Assembly (NCBI GenBank): GCA_963576475.1
Contig: OY754986.1
Coordinates: 10,887,321 to 10,951,320 of the forward strand
Source: Molanna angustata
Lineage: Eukaryota; Arthropoda; Insecta; Trichoptera; Molannidae
Reading direction: 5' to 3'
DNA length: 64,000 bases
Shown piece by piece: positions 20,930 through 32,344 of this stretch (within the stretch, counting starts at the first letter, position 1; every line of letters begins with the position of its first letter). The notes under the pieces are model-generated. The model was not told where the DNA came from, ran no database searches, and saw only the letters and a list, made by a program, of their open reading frames with translations. The position numbers and the translations under genes were made by a program.

Positions 20930-23900
20930 TTAAGCAAATATCATCTCTTCTCTTCGTTTCTTTGTCACGACAGTTCCAGGCTTGTGTTGAGCATCGGGAT
21001 GATTCATCAATTCTGGTGGACAAGTGGATGCAGAGCTTGACATCAAAACTTGTTTCAAATCATAAAACACGACCGAGTCCTCTTTGGTCAAGAAAGTTAC
21101 GGCTTTTCCCGTTTTTCCCGCGCGACCAGTCCTACCGATACGATGAGTGTAGTCTTCAATGGACTTGGCCATGTCATAGTTGATCACCATGCTGACATCC
21201 TTGATGTCGATACCTCTTCCCGCCACGTCCGTAGCGACCAAGATATCTTTGGAGCCGTTCTTGAGACTGGCGAGGGCAAAGTCTCGCTGCTCCTGTCCCT
21301 TGCCACCGTGCAAAGTGCAAGCGTTGAAGCCCAACTTTTCCAGACCTCGCGCCAAAACATCCGCACCCTTCTTTTGGTTGACGAATATAATAATCGGCGG
21401 TTCGACACCTCTCTGCAATATTTCTGTGAGCTTCCTTCGTTTCTCGTTTTCTCCAATCATATGAATTACTTGTTCGGTTCTGTCGACGGGTTTACCTATG
21501 GAACCGATGTATACAACTGCGGGTCTCCTCAAGTAATTCCTGGCCAGCCTTTCGACAGCTGTGGGCATAGTCGCCGTAAACATCACAGTCTGTCTGTACT
21601 TCTTTTTGCTGTGATAGTTTGCTAACAAAATTGCAGCGTCTTCCGCTGCTTCTGAATCAGGTTTCAAGTTTGTGACAGGCATAAACTCCAATATCTTTTG
21701 GACGTCGGGCTCGAAGCCCATGTCTATCATTCGATCGGCTTCATCAAGGACTACGTACGTACAACGATTGAGCACCAAATACCTGTTTTCTAGTACATCA
21801 ATCAACCGACCCGGAGTCGCAATGACAATTTCGCACCCGAGCCTCAATTTAAATCCTTGATCTTCCCTGGAAAGACCACCAACAACAACAACAGACGTGA
21901 TGTCGAGAGGTATACCAAATTTATTTGTTTCCTCTTCGATCTGTTGAGCCAATTCTCTCGTCGGAGCGAGAATGATGGCATAAGGACCTTGATCGGCATC
22001 TTCTTGCCTTTCTCCTTTAGGCAAAGACTGAATCCACATAAGTAATGGGATAAGGAACGCTAGGGTCTTTCCTGAACCTGTTTCAGCAACTCCTATGATA
22101 TCTCTATTTTGCAATCCGATAGGTATGGCCTGTCTCTGAATGGGTGTAGGACTCTTGTAACCGACTTTGTTTATAATATCCATAATCTCATCTGGGAAGC
22201 TGACTTCCTTCCAACTCCTGATTGGATCGGGAATCTTTCCTCCTTTGATTGTAATGTTATAATCTTCTCTGAATATTCTCCAATCCCTTTCAGTCATTTC
22301 GTCCCTATCCTTTTCTGACCAATGTCTGTCGTCCCATTTCTGTTTGTCTTCCTTCTTCTTGACTTTCTTCAACCTCAACTTTTCTTGTTCCTTTTCTAAT
22401 TCGGTTCTCCTCTTTTCCAGAAGGTTTCCGTAGAACTTGCTGTGATCTCTCTTCTGTGCCTTGATGTCTATACCCGCGATGTGTCCCCTGCCAAAGAACT
22501 GAACTTGGTGTCTGTCTTTGTAGAGGACATTGTAGTCATTGGAAGTATCTTCAGAAGCGTCCCAGTCGAAGACAAACTTGCGGTCGTTGAGTCTTCGCAC
22601 TCGGCGCTTCTTCTTTATCAAGCCCAAATATCTCGCTTTGATGGCTTCCTCTTCCCTTTCCTTATCCTTGTCTTTATTTTTAGAACTGTCCTCATTTGTT
22701 TTCTCTCGTTTCTTTTCGACTGTTTCAGATTTTCTGTCTGCAGTGGATGAAGCTGCGCCCTTTCTGTCATCAACCTGCTGCAATATAAAAATGAAATAAC
22801 TAATTACCGGTCAATATGTATTCAATCAACAATACCCAAGCTTTTCGAAAAGATTGTTTTAAAAAAAATCACCCATCATTTTAATCAAATAATTACACCA
22901 TACCAACATGGATTTTTAGCTGGCAAATCCACACTAACTAACCTACTATTGTATGAGAACTTTATACAAGATTCACTAGCCTGTAGAAAGCAAGTGGACT
23001 CCATTTATATTGATTTCAGTAAAGCTTTCGACAAGGTGTGCCATAGCATACTGTTGAATAAGCTGCAGGGAGTCGGTGTACATGGTAGTCTTCTTGAGTG
23101 GATTAAAAGCTATATTTTGAGAAGGTTGGCAGTAAGAATAAATAACACCCAATCTAAAATTATCATAGCAACAAGTGGAGTGCCGCAAGGATCGCACTTG
23201 GGGCCAATTCTGTTTGTATTGTTTATTAATGATATTGTGAAAATCTTTACAGACATTAATTTTTTTCTATTTGCGGATGATATGAAGCTTTACAAAACTA
23301 TTTCAAATTTACATGACTGTTATGTTTTACAACTCAATCTTGATAGATTATTTAAATGGTGTACAGACAATAAACTGCATTTAAATATTTCCAAGTGTCA
23401 ATTGATGCAATTCTACAGAATTAAATCCCCTATTATCCTTGAATATAGGATTGATAACGTTAAACTTAATTCTGTATCAGAAATCAAAGATCTGGGGGTG
23501 ATTTTTGATACAAGACTTACCTTTGTCAATCATATAACCAACATCAGTAATAGAGCAATGAAACTGTTAGGTTTCGTTTTGCGAGTTGGTAAGGATTTTA
23601 ATAATATTCATATTTTAAAGATACTCTTTACATCACTTGTTCGTTCTCAGGTTGAATATAACACAACAATTTGGTCACCGTATTTCAATTCTCATTCTAA
23701 TACTGTAGAAAAAATCCAACATAAATTTCTAAGATATATCAATTACAGACTTAACATACCAATAGAAAATTTGAATTATTATTATTTACTTAAAGAAACA
23801 AATTTATTAGAGCTTTCTGAGAGAAGATTATTATTTGATTTACTATGTTTATTTAAAATTATTAATAATCAGTTAGACTGTCCAGAATTATTATTCTTAA

Positions 23901-26298
23901 TAAATTTCAATGTACCAAATATAAAAACTAGAAATCATCTTCCATTCTATTGTAAAAATGCTACAAATTTAGCACACTATTATACACCAATACATCGAAT
24001 TCAGAACTTGGGAAATATACATGCACGGTCATTTGATTATTTTAACACTTCCTTTCACAAATTTAAATACGAACTAACATCAATGTTTTATAAAAAACAG
24101 TCAATCGCAGCTAACAATGTAATCTCGTTTGAAATGTGATATTTTTTAAATTTTCTGTAATTTAGATTCTTTCTTTTTCTTTAAGATTTGCAATACATTT
24201 TTTTTTGCTTGCCTACTTTGCATGTATAGTATAATATTATACTATAAATGTGATTATAATATATTTTTTTTGTTATTTGTTTTGTTTCATCATTTAGTTT
24301 TTATTTTCCTAAGTATGTACCCATATGTTTGTTTTTATAGTTCTTTTATTTTCTTTACATTATTATTATTTTTTATATAAAATTTTTGTTGTTTTATTAT
24401 ACAGTTTTTAATTTTTTTTTCATGATAATTATTATTTTTTCTTTTTTTTCTAAGTGCGTAGGTATATTATTTTAGTATATTTAAATGATTTTTATGTCTC
24501 AACCTAAGTACCTATATCTTTTATTTTAAACTGTATTTTTTTTCCACTTAATATTATTTTTTATATTTACTAATTTTGTTACAGTACCTTCTTTTTCTTT
24601 TATGTTTATGATAGTTTTATAATTTTATTTTGTAATTTCAATGTGTGTACTTAATTGTTGTTCATGTTTGTAAAAGGCAATTTGCCGTAAATAAATAAAA
24701 TAAATAAATAAATATAGAAAAAATACATTTAACTTTTGCAAAGCTATATTCATTTCACTAAAAGAACTTTATTCATTTAATTTATTTTGTTATTTCATTT
24801 GATGACAGCCCTAAAGGGAGGTGCACAGTAGATCAAACCCAGTCATGGTGCGGGTCCCATTATAATGATATTTATTTCATTACCAGTAATCAATAAAATA
24901 CAATAAATAGTAAATCAGTAAAATTGGTTATATCTGAAATGTTTAATTGGTTATATTAATAAAATTGGTTATACCTGAAATGATACTTGCGAAATAAAAC
25001 CAAATACTAAAAATATATTATTGGGTTTACAAAACTACATAATATATATGTATATTTATTTACTTATTTCTGATTGCTTCTCGAGCAAATATCAGGTTCT
25101 ATGGCGATATATTAATTAAACGTGCACCCAATAACAAGTTGACACATTCTGGAGACACGATATTTATCACAGGTCCCAGACTGAAAAAAAAATTATAAAC
25201 TGTCCCCAGCACCAGGAATCAGACCCAGGAGGCTCAGGCGTTAAGATATCTAACCAAATAAGCCACGAAGGTCGACAACAGGTAAAAATAATAATAATGA
25301 ACACTTCCTTGCACCCTGCGCAAGTGGCGAGTTTATTGCCGTACGGAAATTTCTTCCAACTAACCAGTGTTTCTAGACCAGAGAAGCAATATTTGCGTGA
25401 TAAATAAATTTCAATAAATTTCTCCTCTGTTGGGAATCGAACCCAGGACGCCCATACAAAAACCAAACGGCTTACCAATTGTGCCATGGCAGTCGGCATT
25501 GTTCAGATGATACTATAAAAATAACAATACAATAAAAATAAAAATCTTCTCTTTTGTACTCTAAGCTCGATACAAAATACTTATGCTTAAACAAAGAGAT
25601 CTATTTTGATATTGTATTTAAGTATATAAAAATAACTTTAATTGATTTAGAAGTATGAATTCTATTTTATTATTATCAAGTAAGCCACAAACCTTTCTGT
25701 CTCTTCTTTCTCTGTCTTGATCCTTGTCCTGTTTCTCCAAATATTTTTTCCTCTCATCCTCCTTCTCTTCTTTCCGTGACTCTTGAGGTTTGGGTTCTGC
25801 AGGAACTGTGAGATCTACTGTTGCTGTGGTTGGTCTGTTCATACTGCTGCGCATTGCAGCCACCTGTTCTTGCCTCCTCTGCAACGCTAGAGCCGCTCTC
25901 TGTTCTTTTGTCAAAAAGACTGGCTTACTCCTGGCCTCTTCTTCGGCCTTTTTCTTGGCTAAAAGTTCTTCGAGAGACAGAGGTTCCTTCTTCGCGGCTT
26001 TGGACAGTTCTTCCTCCTCGGTAAGCGGGTCGGTATTGGGTTTCTTGGTTGATTCGTCATCCCTGGAGGAACTTTTGGGTTTTTCTTTGGATTCAGTCCT
26101 CTTGGAGTCCTTGTCGTAGTCTTTTTCGCGGTTGTCGCGTTTCCTCGGAGGGCTTTTTGAACGTTCTCTGTCTTTCCTCTTAGATTTGTCGCGGTGACTT
26201 TCACGATCTTCTCCGTGTCGACTCGATTCTCTGTCTTTTTCGCGATCACGGCGATCCCTCGACCGAGATCGGGACCGCCGCTTTTTGTCGTTAACCAT
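20930..26298 (-). CDS. DDX23: DDX23/PRP28 spliceosomal DEAD-box RNA helicase
   Basis: DDX23 (yeast Prp28) is a U5 snRNP ATP-dependent RNA helicase that helps swap U1 for U6 at the 5' splice site before spliceosome activation. Two coding exons, 26298-25693 and 22777-20930, join in phase 0 (donor GTTTGT, acceptor TTGCAG) to give 817 residues, close to the human length. Exon 1 encodes the Arg/Ser/Asp/Lys-rich RS-like domain ([16 protein letters not shown]). Exon 2 has the full helicase core: Q-motif region [13 protein letters not shown], motif I AETGSGKT, Ia [14 protein letters not shown] ([13 protein letters not shown]), III TAT (VMFTATMP), [11 protein letters not shown] and [17 protein letters not shown]. 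It ends [10 protein letters not shown]. The intron carries an antisense LINE and SINEs. All motifs are intact and the gene looks functional. Confidence 0.97.
22830..24715 (+). mobile_element. 5'-truncated non-LTR retrotransposon in the DDX23 intron
   Basis: The open frame begins near 22833 ([12 protein letters not shown]) and runs to the stop at 24139. It contains RT motifs [25 protein letters not shown] (motif A), [20 protein letters not shown] (motif B) and [10 protein letters not shown] (motif C), then the thumb motif [17 protein letters not shown]. The endonuclease and ORF1 are missing. The T-rich 3'UTR ends in the hairpin GGCAATTTGCC followed by GTAAATAAATAAAATAAATA, a CR1/Jockey-type tail. 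It is antisense to DDX23. The RT frame is intact for about 430 codons, so the insertion is fairly recent. Confidence 0.88.
24716..25124. other. DDX23 intron sequence
   Basis: AT-rich. A short direct duplication (AAAATTGGTTATA...CTGAAATG) occurs at 24920-24985. No exon is seen. Confidence 0.4.
25125..25276 (-). mobile_element. tRNA-derived SINE, family A, minus copy
   Basis: Read on the minus strand the head GTCGACCTTCGTGGCTTATT and the body (CTGGGACCTGTGATAAATAT...CAACTTGTTATTGGGTGC) match family A with several substitutions; the B-box is degraded. It abuts a family B SINE. Confidence 0.75.
25287..25497 (-). mobile_element. tRNA-derived SINE, family B, copy 4
   Basis: Complete head, body and (ATT)n tail on the minus strand, in the DDX23 intron about 200 bp from the exon-1 donor. 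Confidence 0.85.
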
Positions 26299-27060
26299 TA
26301 TTTAAAACTAACGAACTGATGTATGTGGAATATGATTTTAGATTTTATTGTGAATAAATGACACAAACGTTGATAAACATAACCAAAATGTCCAAAATAA
26401 ATGACACCATAGAAAATGACACAGACTATTATTTTATTTATCATCCGCAATAGAAAAATAGCAATTAATCTATGGGAATTTTATTTCCATCAATTTCCAT
26501 GGAGCAGCGATTGTTAAACTTTTAAACCTCTCCTCTAAATTCTCAATTGTACATCTCGCGGATATTCCTTCTAAGTTAAGGATAAGTTTACTTCTATATT
26601 ATCTGTGGGATATTCTAAATACAAGGTCCTCTGGATGTGGTTTTCTTTTCGTATAGACAGACAGTCCGAAATGAAGGAGAATAAATAAGTCTTATAACCC
26701 CTATGATCTAATAAGTAAACTGATTTTTCCCCCTCTTTGAAATATCATCAAAGAAAAAACACTTAAAAATACAGATTCTATTTTTTATCAGAGTGATTAT
26801 AAAGTATACCTATTGCTAGCTTGATTATCTTCGCAGAATAGCTGTTAAATTCCCGCGGGATTTCGACATTTCATAGAAGATATTTAAATGTCAAAATATT
26901 TTATGCTCATGAATGGCAGTGTTCCCCAATCTTTATTTTATGTCCAATTATTTTCAATATGAATAGAACTACTTTGACTCACGTCAATATGTATATGACA
27001 ATAGATTTTCCTTAGCCTACAGATATATATGTCTGACAGTAGGCTATGGATTTTCATATA
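26299..27060. other. Sequence upstream of DDX23
   Basis: Contains the 5' flank and presumed promoter of DDX23 next to the ATG at 26298. I see no clear core promoter motif and no other gene. Confidence 0.4.
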
Positions 27061-27597
27061 ATATACTAGGTGTCGCAGTTAGCAAATTTTGTATGAATCG
27101 AAGTGAGGATTTTTTCCACGGGGCTTTTGACAAGGTGGACAGAAAACTGAGAAAACATAGTTTTTTTTATAGAGAAAAAAAACTAATGTGAATTGTTTTC
27201 GGATTTATTTTTCGACACTTTGCACTTTGTTCATTAAGATTTAGAGAACAGTTATCTAGGAAGTGTTGAAATGTATGTAAAACTGCAATATGTTGCCAAC
27301 CAAGACGTCAAACGCGCCATATACATTGGATAACCTAGTCTTCACACCATTTTTGTAAACCTAACCTACAAAAGTTTGGTAAAAATAGGTTGGTTAGGTT
27401 TGTTTGTAGTTATAATTGAGACTGGCGTGAGCCAGTTGCATTATATATTAAAAAAAAGTAACTAAAATTTTAAAATAAATGACTAAATTGGTATTTTTAC
27501 CAAACTTTTATAGGTTATGTTTAAAAAAATGGTGTGAAGACTAGGCCATCTATAAACATTGACTCACTGATTGCACGGAGCACTCCATCTAGTATTT
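27061..27597. mobile_element. TIR element with a second MITE inserted inside it
   Basis: The outer ends ATACTAGGTGTCGCAGTTAG and CCATCTAGTAT are inverted. The interior (GAATTGTTTTCGGATTTATT; AAGATTTAGAGAACAGTTAT) matches 34401-34694. Relative to that copy, bases about 27326-27555 are an insertion. Confidence 0.8.
27326..27555. mobile_element. Nested MITE with ~60-bp TIRs
   Basis: Ends CCTAGTCTTCACACCATTTT and AAAATGGTGTGAAGACTAGG are perfect inverses; pairing continues through GTTTGGTAAAAAT / ATTTTTACCAAAC. The interior is AT-rich with no ORF. The related copy at 34.4 kb lacks it, giving an empty site at about 34660-34670. Confidence 0.8.
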
Positions 27598-28340
27598 TAT
27601 TTATCTTATGGTCACAAAGTTAGTATATCACAACAAAATGTCGCACTGTAGTGCCCGTCAAAAGTTAAAAAATAAAATCTAAGTTTTCTAAATAATTGGC
27701 CGCTGCTTCTCAGGACCATAAATTCCCAAATTCATAGCTCGCCTCCTCGTGGTGCACCCTGGATAACGCAAAATGAACTAGCACCTTGGTCGCCAGATAA
27801 TTAACTTCATCAATCTCCTGGCGTATATCACAACAAGTAAGCAAGAAACTCCATGTAGTATATTATATGGAAATCTTTGGTATATGAGGGTTCATTAAAA
27901 ATATGTTGCCATAGTTGAAAATAAAATGAAATAAAATGAATACTTAGATAAAGCAAAGTGAAATTATTCTTTAGGAAATAAATAAAAACTACACAATATC
28001 AATATAAATTTGTCAATCACTTTATTATTTGTTCATGTAAATGAAAGGAACTTAATAATATAAACCAACAATATCACATAGAAATATATTAATTAATAAA
28101 CGATTGATAAAATTTTATAAATAATGTTAGTCCATTTTGGGAATGTTACAAGACCAATAAATATTTACATTATATCCGACTATAGGAATACAATCCCACA
28201 CCAAAACTTCGAGCCCGCACGTCTGTTGAATTGAGGTTATCAGTCCTGCGGGATTACAAACTATGTAAATCAAAATGCTTTTTTCAGTTGCTGAGAAACT
28301 TAAATAAAATGTAATAAAAACCAACTAAAGTAGTATTTAT
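27598..28340. other. Unassigned intergenic sequence
   Basis: No gene or clear repeat end; low-complexity AT stretches around 27900-28100. Confidence 0.4.
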
Positions 28341-28345
28341 AACGG

Positions 28346-28491
28346 TTAGCGTCCACATAAGCGCAGCGCATCATATGGATTTTAGTTTTCTATATAGGAA
28401 TTACAATGTGCGCATCGGATTGTCCGCAATAACTACATTCTTGCTAGGAAACATAAATCTGATCCGTCCGCTACGCTTCTGTGGACGCTAG
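28346..28491. mobile_element. Short MITE with TAGCGTCCACA ends
   Basis: TAGCGTCCACATAAGCGCAG at the left is mirrored by CGCTACGCTTCTGTGGACGC at the right. About 146 bp, no coding capacity. Confidence 0.7.
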
Positions 28492-28549
28492 GCTTTAATG
28501 AGAACATAGCTGAAACACCATATTCTGCTCTCAGTCCCGCATGTGTAGT

Positions 28550-29030
28550 CCCGCATTACTGATCCGGCATTTGTGGGATCCCGCATTAATAATCACGTAA
28601 AATTCATGCGGGATTGAATTCCCTATATCCAACTAATTTAATCATAATGAGTATTCAACATTATATTGATATTTTTGAACACATAATGTCATACTTAGTA
28701 AAAAATATCATATAAAAGAAATCATTGGGAATAATAATAAAATGTAAAGCTTAAAATTTGATCAATAGCATTTCCAAAAATGATTAGATGATTTTATTAT
28801 AAATAAATAGGTTAGATAATAAAATGTATCATTGCCAGAAAATAATGAAATTAGATAGTCATAAAGCATTTAGACTGATTTTGTTCAACTACAACACAAG
28901 CATTTGCTTTTTTAAAATCTGTGGATGGGCACTAAACTTCCACTATATAATTAGTGTATACTTTTTTGACAATCCCTTAATGCATTTTATGTATATTCTA
29001 TTGTAGGCTACATTATTTAAAAACAAATGG
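28550..29030. other. Unassigned intergenic sequence
   Basis: Includes a weak copy of the ACTAAACTTCCACTA repeat end near 28930. No gene seen. Confidence 0.35.
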
Positions 29031-29363
29031 GATATAACCAACACTAAACTCTCCACTAATAGTAAGTGAACATTTTTATTTTGAAAGGTTGAATATAATT
29101 CAAAGTGACTTTATTCACATACCAAAATATAATATAAGATACAATATAAGATACTCGAAATAATATGCACGCAACTTTATACAATTAACAATACACAATA
29201 TACACGGTGTTTACGGTATCGGCCTGGGCCAAAGAATGACGCGCTATGCATTCAATATATCGAATGCATCCGACTACGCATTCGGGAATCTCCGTCGACA
29301 CAAAGATATATCACACTATCCTCACAAGTAGGTACATTTCTATTTGATTCCTAAACAATACCT

Positions 29364-29725
29364 GGGGGGTAAGTCTGGTCTATCGGCAAAATCAAAACCC
29401 TCGTGATTAGCTATTTTTTATTTTTAAATGAATATGTCCTTGTTAAACAAGTACATATACATCTTCCTACGTTCCCTAAAATAAGCATAAATGCTTGTGC
29501 TATAGGTTAACGAAATCGGTCGAGGCAGGATTCGAACCCGCGACCACTGGATTACTAGCCCAGCGCGCTAACCGCTCTGCCATCGACCCATATCATGGAT
29601 ATAATTATCATATGGAGTTCTATAAAATCTCAAGATATTATAGAACTCCATATAATAATTATATCCATTATATGGGTAATCATGATCATAATTTTGATCT
29701 TGCTGATCGTCCAGACATGCCCCCC
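29364..29725. mobile_element. Palindromic MITE (GGGGTAAGTC ends) interrupted by a SINE
   Basis: The outer arms GGGGGGTAAGTCTGGTC and GTCCAGACATGCCCCCC are inverted. The inner fold-back at 29587-29685 (CATATGGAGTTCTATAAAAT / ATATTATAGAACTCCATAT) matches the 15.9, 16.1 and 56.1-kb copies. A family C SINE interrupts the left arm at about 29405-29586. Confidence 0.78.
29440..29590 (-). mobile_element. tRNA-derived SINE, family C, copy 2
   Basis: The minus-strand head folds like a tRNA: GGGTCGATGGCAGAGCGGTT, anticodon loop CTAGTAA (AGT, threonine-type), B-box GGTTCGAATCC and acceptor CCTCGACC. The body follows (AGCATTTATGCTTATTTTAG; GATGTATATGTACTTG). Copies also occur at 8.17 and 59.54 kb. It is not called as a tRNA gene because the attached body is shared by all copies. 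Confidence 0.85.
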
Positions 29726-29814
29726 TGTTGAGAAATTGATGTAAAAAATATGCTTAAAAATTGTGAAATCATAACTCGCCACTATTCCATACTAGTGGAG
29801 AGTAAAAATCCTAA

Positions 29815-30150
29815 ACGTGACAACATTTTGTAATTTTTAACAGATGAAATAAACAGATGTCTATTTACTTTTTGTACTAACTTGATAAAATAAAGTTTTG
29901 CATGAGATGGGATTTTGTAATATGAAAACATAATAAATCAGAATAATAAAAGGCCTGTATAAGATGGTGCAAGAATATAAATGTAGCAAAAGAAGATTGT
30001 AAATAGTGTGGTGATATGAAAGTAAATTTAAAAGAAAACTGAACGATATTAAGTCTCTTTATAAATAAGGTTCCACTGTATTAATCATACACAGAGTAAT
30101 CTGTAATTATATCTTATAATGAATTCATAATTATTGTATTAATTTATTCA
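29815..30150. other. Unassigned intergenic sequence
   Basis: AT-rich, no features seen. Confidence 0.4.
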
Positions 30151-30156
30151 TTTAAG

Positions 30157-30430
30157 TAAAACTACACTTAACCATATTTGAATCATTAATTCGCTATAAA
30201 CCACTTGTTTTTTGAGTCACTTCGCGACATGTTTCGGAAGCGCTGTCCTTCCATCAACCGGCGTGTCTAGACTAGACACGCCGGTCGATGGAAGGACAGC
30301 GCTTCCGAAACATGTCGCGAAGTGACTCAAAAAACAAGTGGTTTATAGCGAATTTATGATTCAAATATGGTTAGTATTAACTACCACAAAATATCCGCCG
30401 AATCATTAAATGATATTAAAACTACACTTA
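30157..30430. mobile_element. Palindromic element P2 with 14-bp target duplication
   Basis: Bases 30169-30270 and 30272-30373 are inverted copies (102-bp arms, one-base centre, two mismatches). A non-palindromic tail (30374-30416) follows, and the whole is bracketed by TAAAACTACACTTA (30157-30170 and 30417-30430). Each arm contains (C)GGTCGAT or GGTTGAT, stem GGAAG...CTTCC, GAAAC-AT-GTC and then GCG, which can pair with the preceding CGC: a hammerhead layout with a variant 5' core. The flank ACAAGTGGTTTATAGCGAA resembles the Penelope-like element 3' region at about 19.79 kb. Confidence 0.8.
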
Positions 30431-30539
30431 TTTAAATTCAATTGTAAATATTACAATACCCTGAATGGTATTGACAAAGGCACTCCATGGATATTTACTA
30501 TAATATATAATTTCAATAAAGCTGCTGGAGGTGGCAACA

Positions 30540-31200
30540 CTTAGCTATACAGTGACAGTTAAAACTAAACATTTTTTTTCACATAGATTTAGACATGGGT
30601 AACTCAACAAAACTCCTTGCACCAACACAGTAACTCTGACGTAGCTCACTGTACCGGCTCACTAAGTTAACTCAAAATTGCGCCATGGCGCAACAAAATG
30701 GAATACGCGCAAGCTGCGTTGGCTCGCTGACTTGACTCAGCGAGTCAGTGACACAATCACACGACACATTTCCATGCAACTCAGTGACTCTGGTAGCTTA
30801 CTGCGCCTGTTAGTGGTTGCAATTGGTGGGCGCGTCTGTTGGCTTGACACTATTGGTCGCCACAAGTAGCCAGTGTGCGACCGCACTAAGAGTTGATGCC
30901 TCAACATCACCAAGAGGAGCCAAGATCATTTGGTTAAATTCAACTTTGCACTAGCTGTATCAAAAAATTGATTCTGCATTGAGGAACCTCGGTGAAATTG
31001 GCAGGAATATATTTAGTTATTAATTAAGTATTAAGTTTAGTATTTTTTATGGGATGCTTTAAATAAAATTATCTTACCCAAGGTTTGCTAGTCTATGAAT
31101 ATTGAAATATTGATAGTGATAGTCAATTAGGACTTAAATAATGTAAAAAAAAATGTAAATATGAAAAAAAGACATATAAATCTTAAAGTAAGTATATAAC
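30540..31200. other. Intergenic sequence with a GC-richer stretch
   Basis: Bases 30660-30920 are clearly GC-richer than the surroundings and contain short self-inverse words (TTGACTCAGCGAGTCAGTG). No open frame or known family is recognised. Confidence 0.35.
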
Positions 31201-31216
31201 TATCTATTATAATTAA

Positions 31217-31528
31217 TATAGTAGATACCGCTTATTTTGGTCACATTTGCTTTAATTTCTGATACACTAATAATAAAACACAGTACAAAAAACAATTATT
31301 TTTACATTTAAAAATCACTTTTAGTTGATTTTGATTATGAAATTTACGAATACATTTCACAATCATCACCATTCCCTTCTTTCTTGGTCTTCCTTGGAAC
31401 TGTTAAGCCTTTCCTATTTGGTGTTTGCTAACTGTGATTTGTATTGGAAACACAGGTTAGTTTTATGAAATTGTCATTATTGTGAATGGACTATCAGTAA
31501 TCACATTAAGCGGCATCTACTGAATACA
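31217..31528. mobile_element. Tc1/mariner- or pogo-like MITE
   Basis: The left end AGTAGATACCGCTTATTTTG is mirrored by AAGCGGCATCTACT at the right, about 310 bp apart. No ORF inside. Confidence 0.6.
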
Positions 31529-31814
31529 TATCCTATGAATTATTCACTTTTACACATCAAAAAAGTTGATTAGAATAATTATAATATATATCTGTTAAAA
31601 ATAAATAAAGATAACTTATTAAAAAAGTATTTTTGGTTTTCGTACATACAAAATAAATATTTAATAACTTAAAATTTAATATAACTTAGTAATCATATAA
31701 TATTTTTCTTTTAATCATTAATAATATCTGCTATCATATACATCTACAAAGTTTTTAAAATTAAAATATGTTTTGTAATAATTACGGTCTTGATATTCAG
31801 TTCGCATATAGCTT

Positions 31815-31985
31815 TGATAAAAAACCAATATGAAAAATAATAAAACAGATATGCACAATAAGCAAAACAAATATGCACAGTGAATAAATCAAATCTGCAT
31901 AATGAGTCAAACAAATATGCAAAATGAGAAAAACAAATATGCTTAATGAATAAATCAAATATGAAAATAAACAAAATAAATAAAT
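31815..31985. repeat. Degenerate short tandem repeat
   Basis: Variants of ACAAATATGCAYAATGARTAA recur five or six times. They create a spurious Phe/Tyr-rich minus-strand ORF. Confidence 0.6.
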
Positions 31986-32344
31986 TATTTATGAAGTAAA
32001 TGACTGTAAACATCTCATAGATTATATAGAAAAAGACCAAAATTGTCTATCAAAAATAGACTATCAAACAAATAATATGATTGTATAATGGAAAGGTAAT
32101 AAACGACCCAAATTATCTAACATTGATTATTCTCAGTGCATAAAAGTCTGATTAAAATATAGCTTCAAAATAGAGACAAAATTAGACTGACACAACATAA
32201 TAGATTAATTATTTACAAAACAAATAAGGGAGGGATGGATTTATATAGCCTATGTACTTATTTCCTAATAATATTAGTTACCTATTATTAATAAACAATG
32301 AAGAGAGATTATAAATTTTAAGATCTAGTTGAATTCTTTGAATA

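Larger units (their letters stand above)
29044..29812. mobile_element. ACTCTCCACTA-ended repeat with nested insertions
   Basis: Left end ACTAAACTCTCCACTAATAG, right end CTAGTGGAGAGTAAAAATC, as in the copy at 716-1258. A palindromic MITE (29364-29725), itself carrying a SINE, lies within. The segment 29190-29340 is unassigned. Confidence 0.55.

Noticed and set aside
21050..22799. Several plus-strand frames opposite DDX23 exon 2, up to 191 codons
   Set aside because: They are antisense shadows of a well-conserved helicase exon and have no family resemblance.
31744..32040. 98-codon membrane-like minus-strand frame rich in Phe/Tyr/Ile
   Set aside because: It arises from a degenerate AT-rich tandem repeat; there is no splice or start context.
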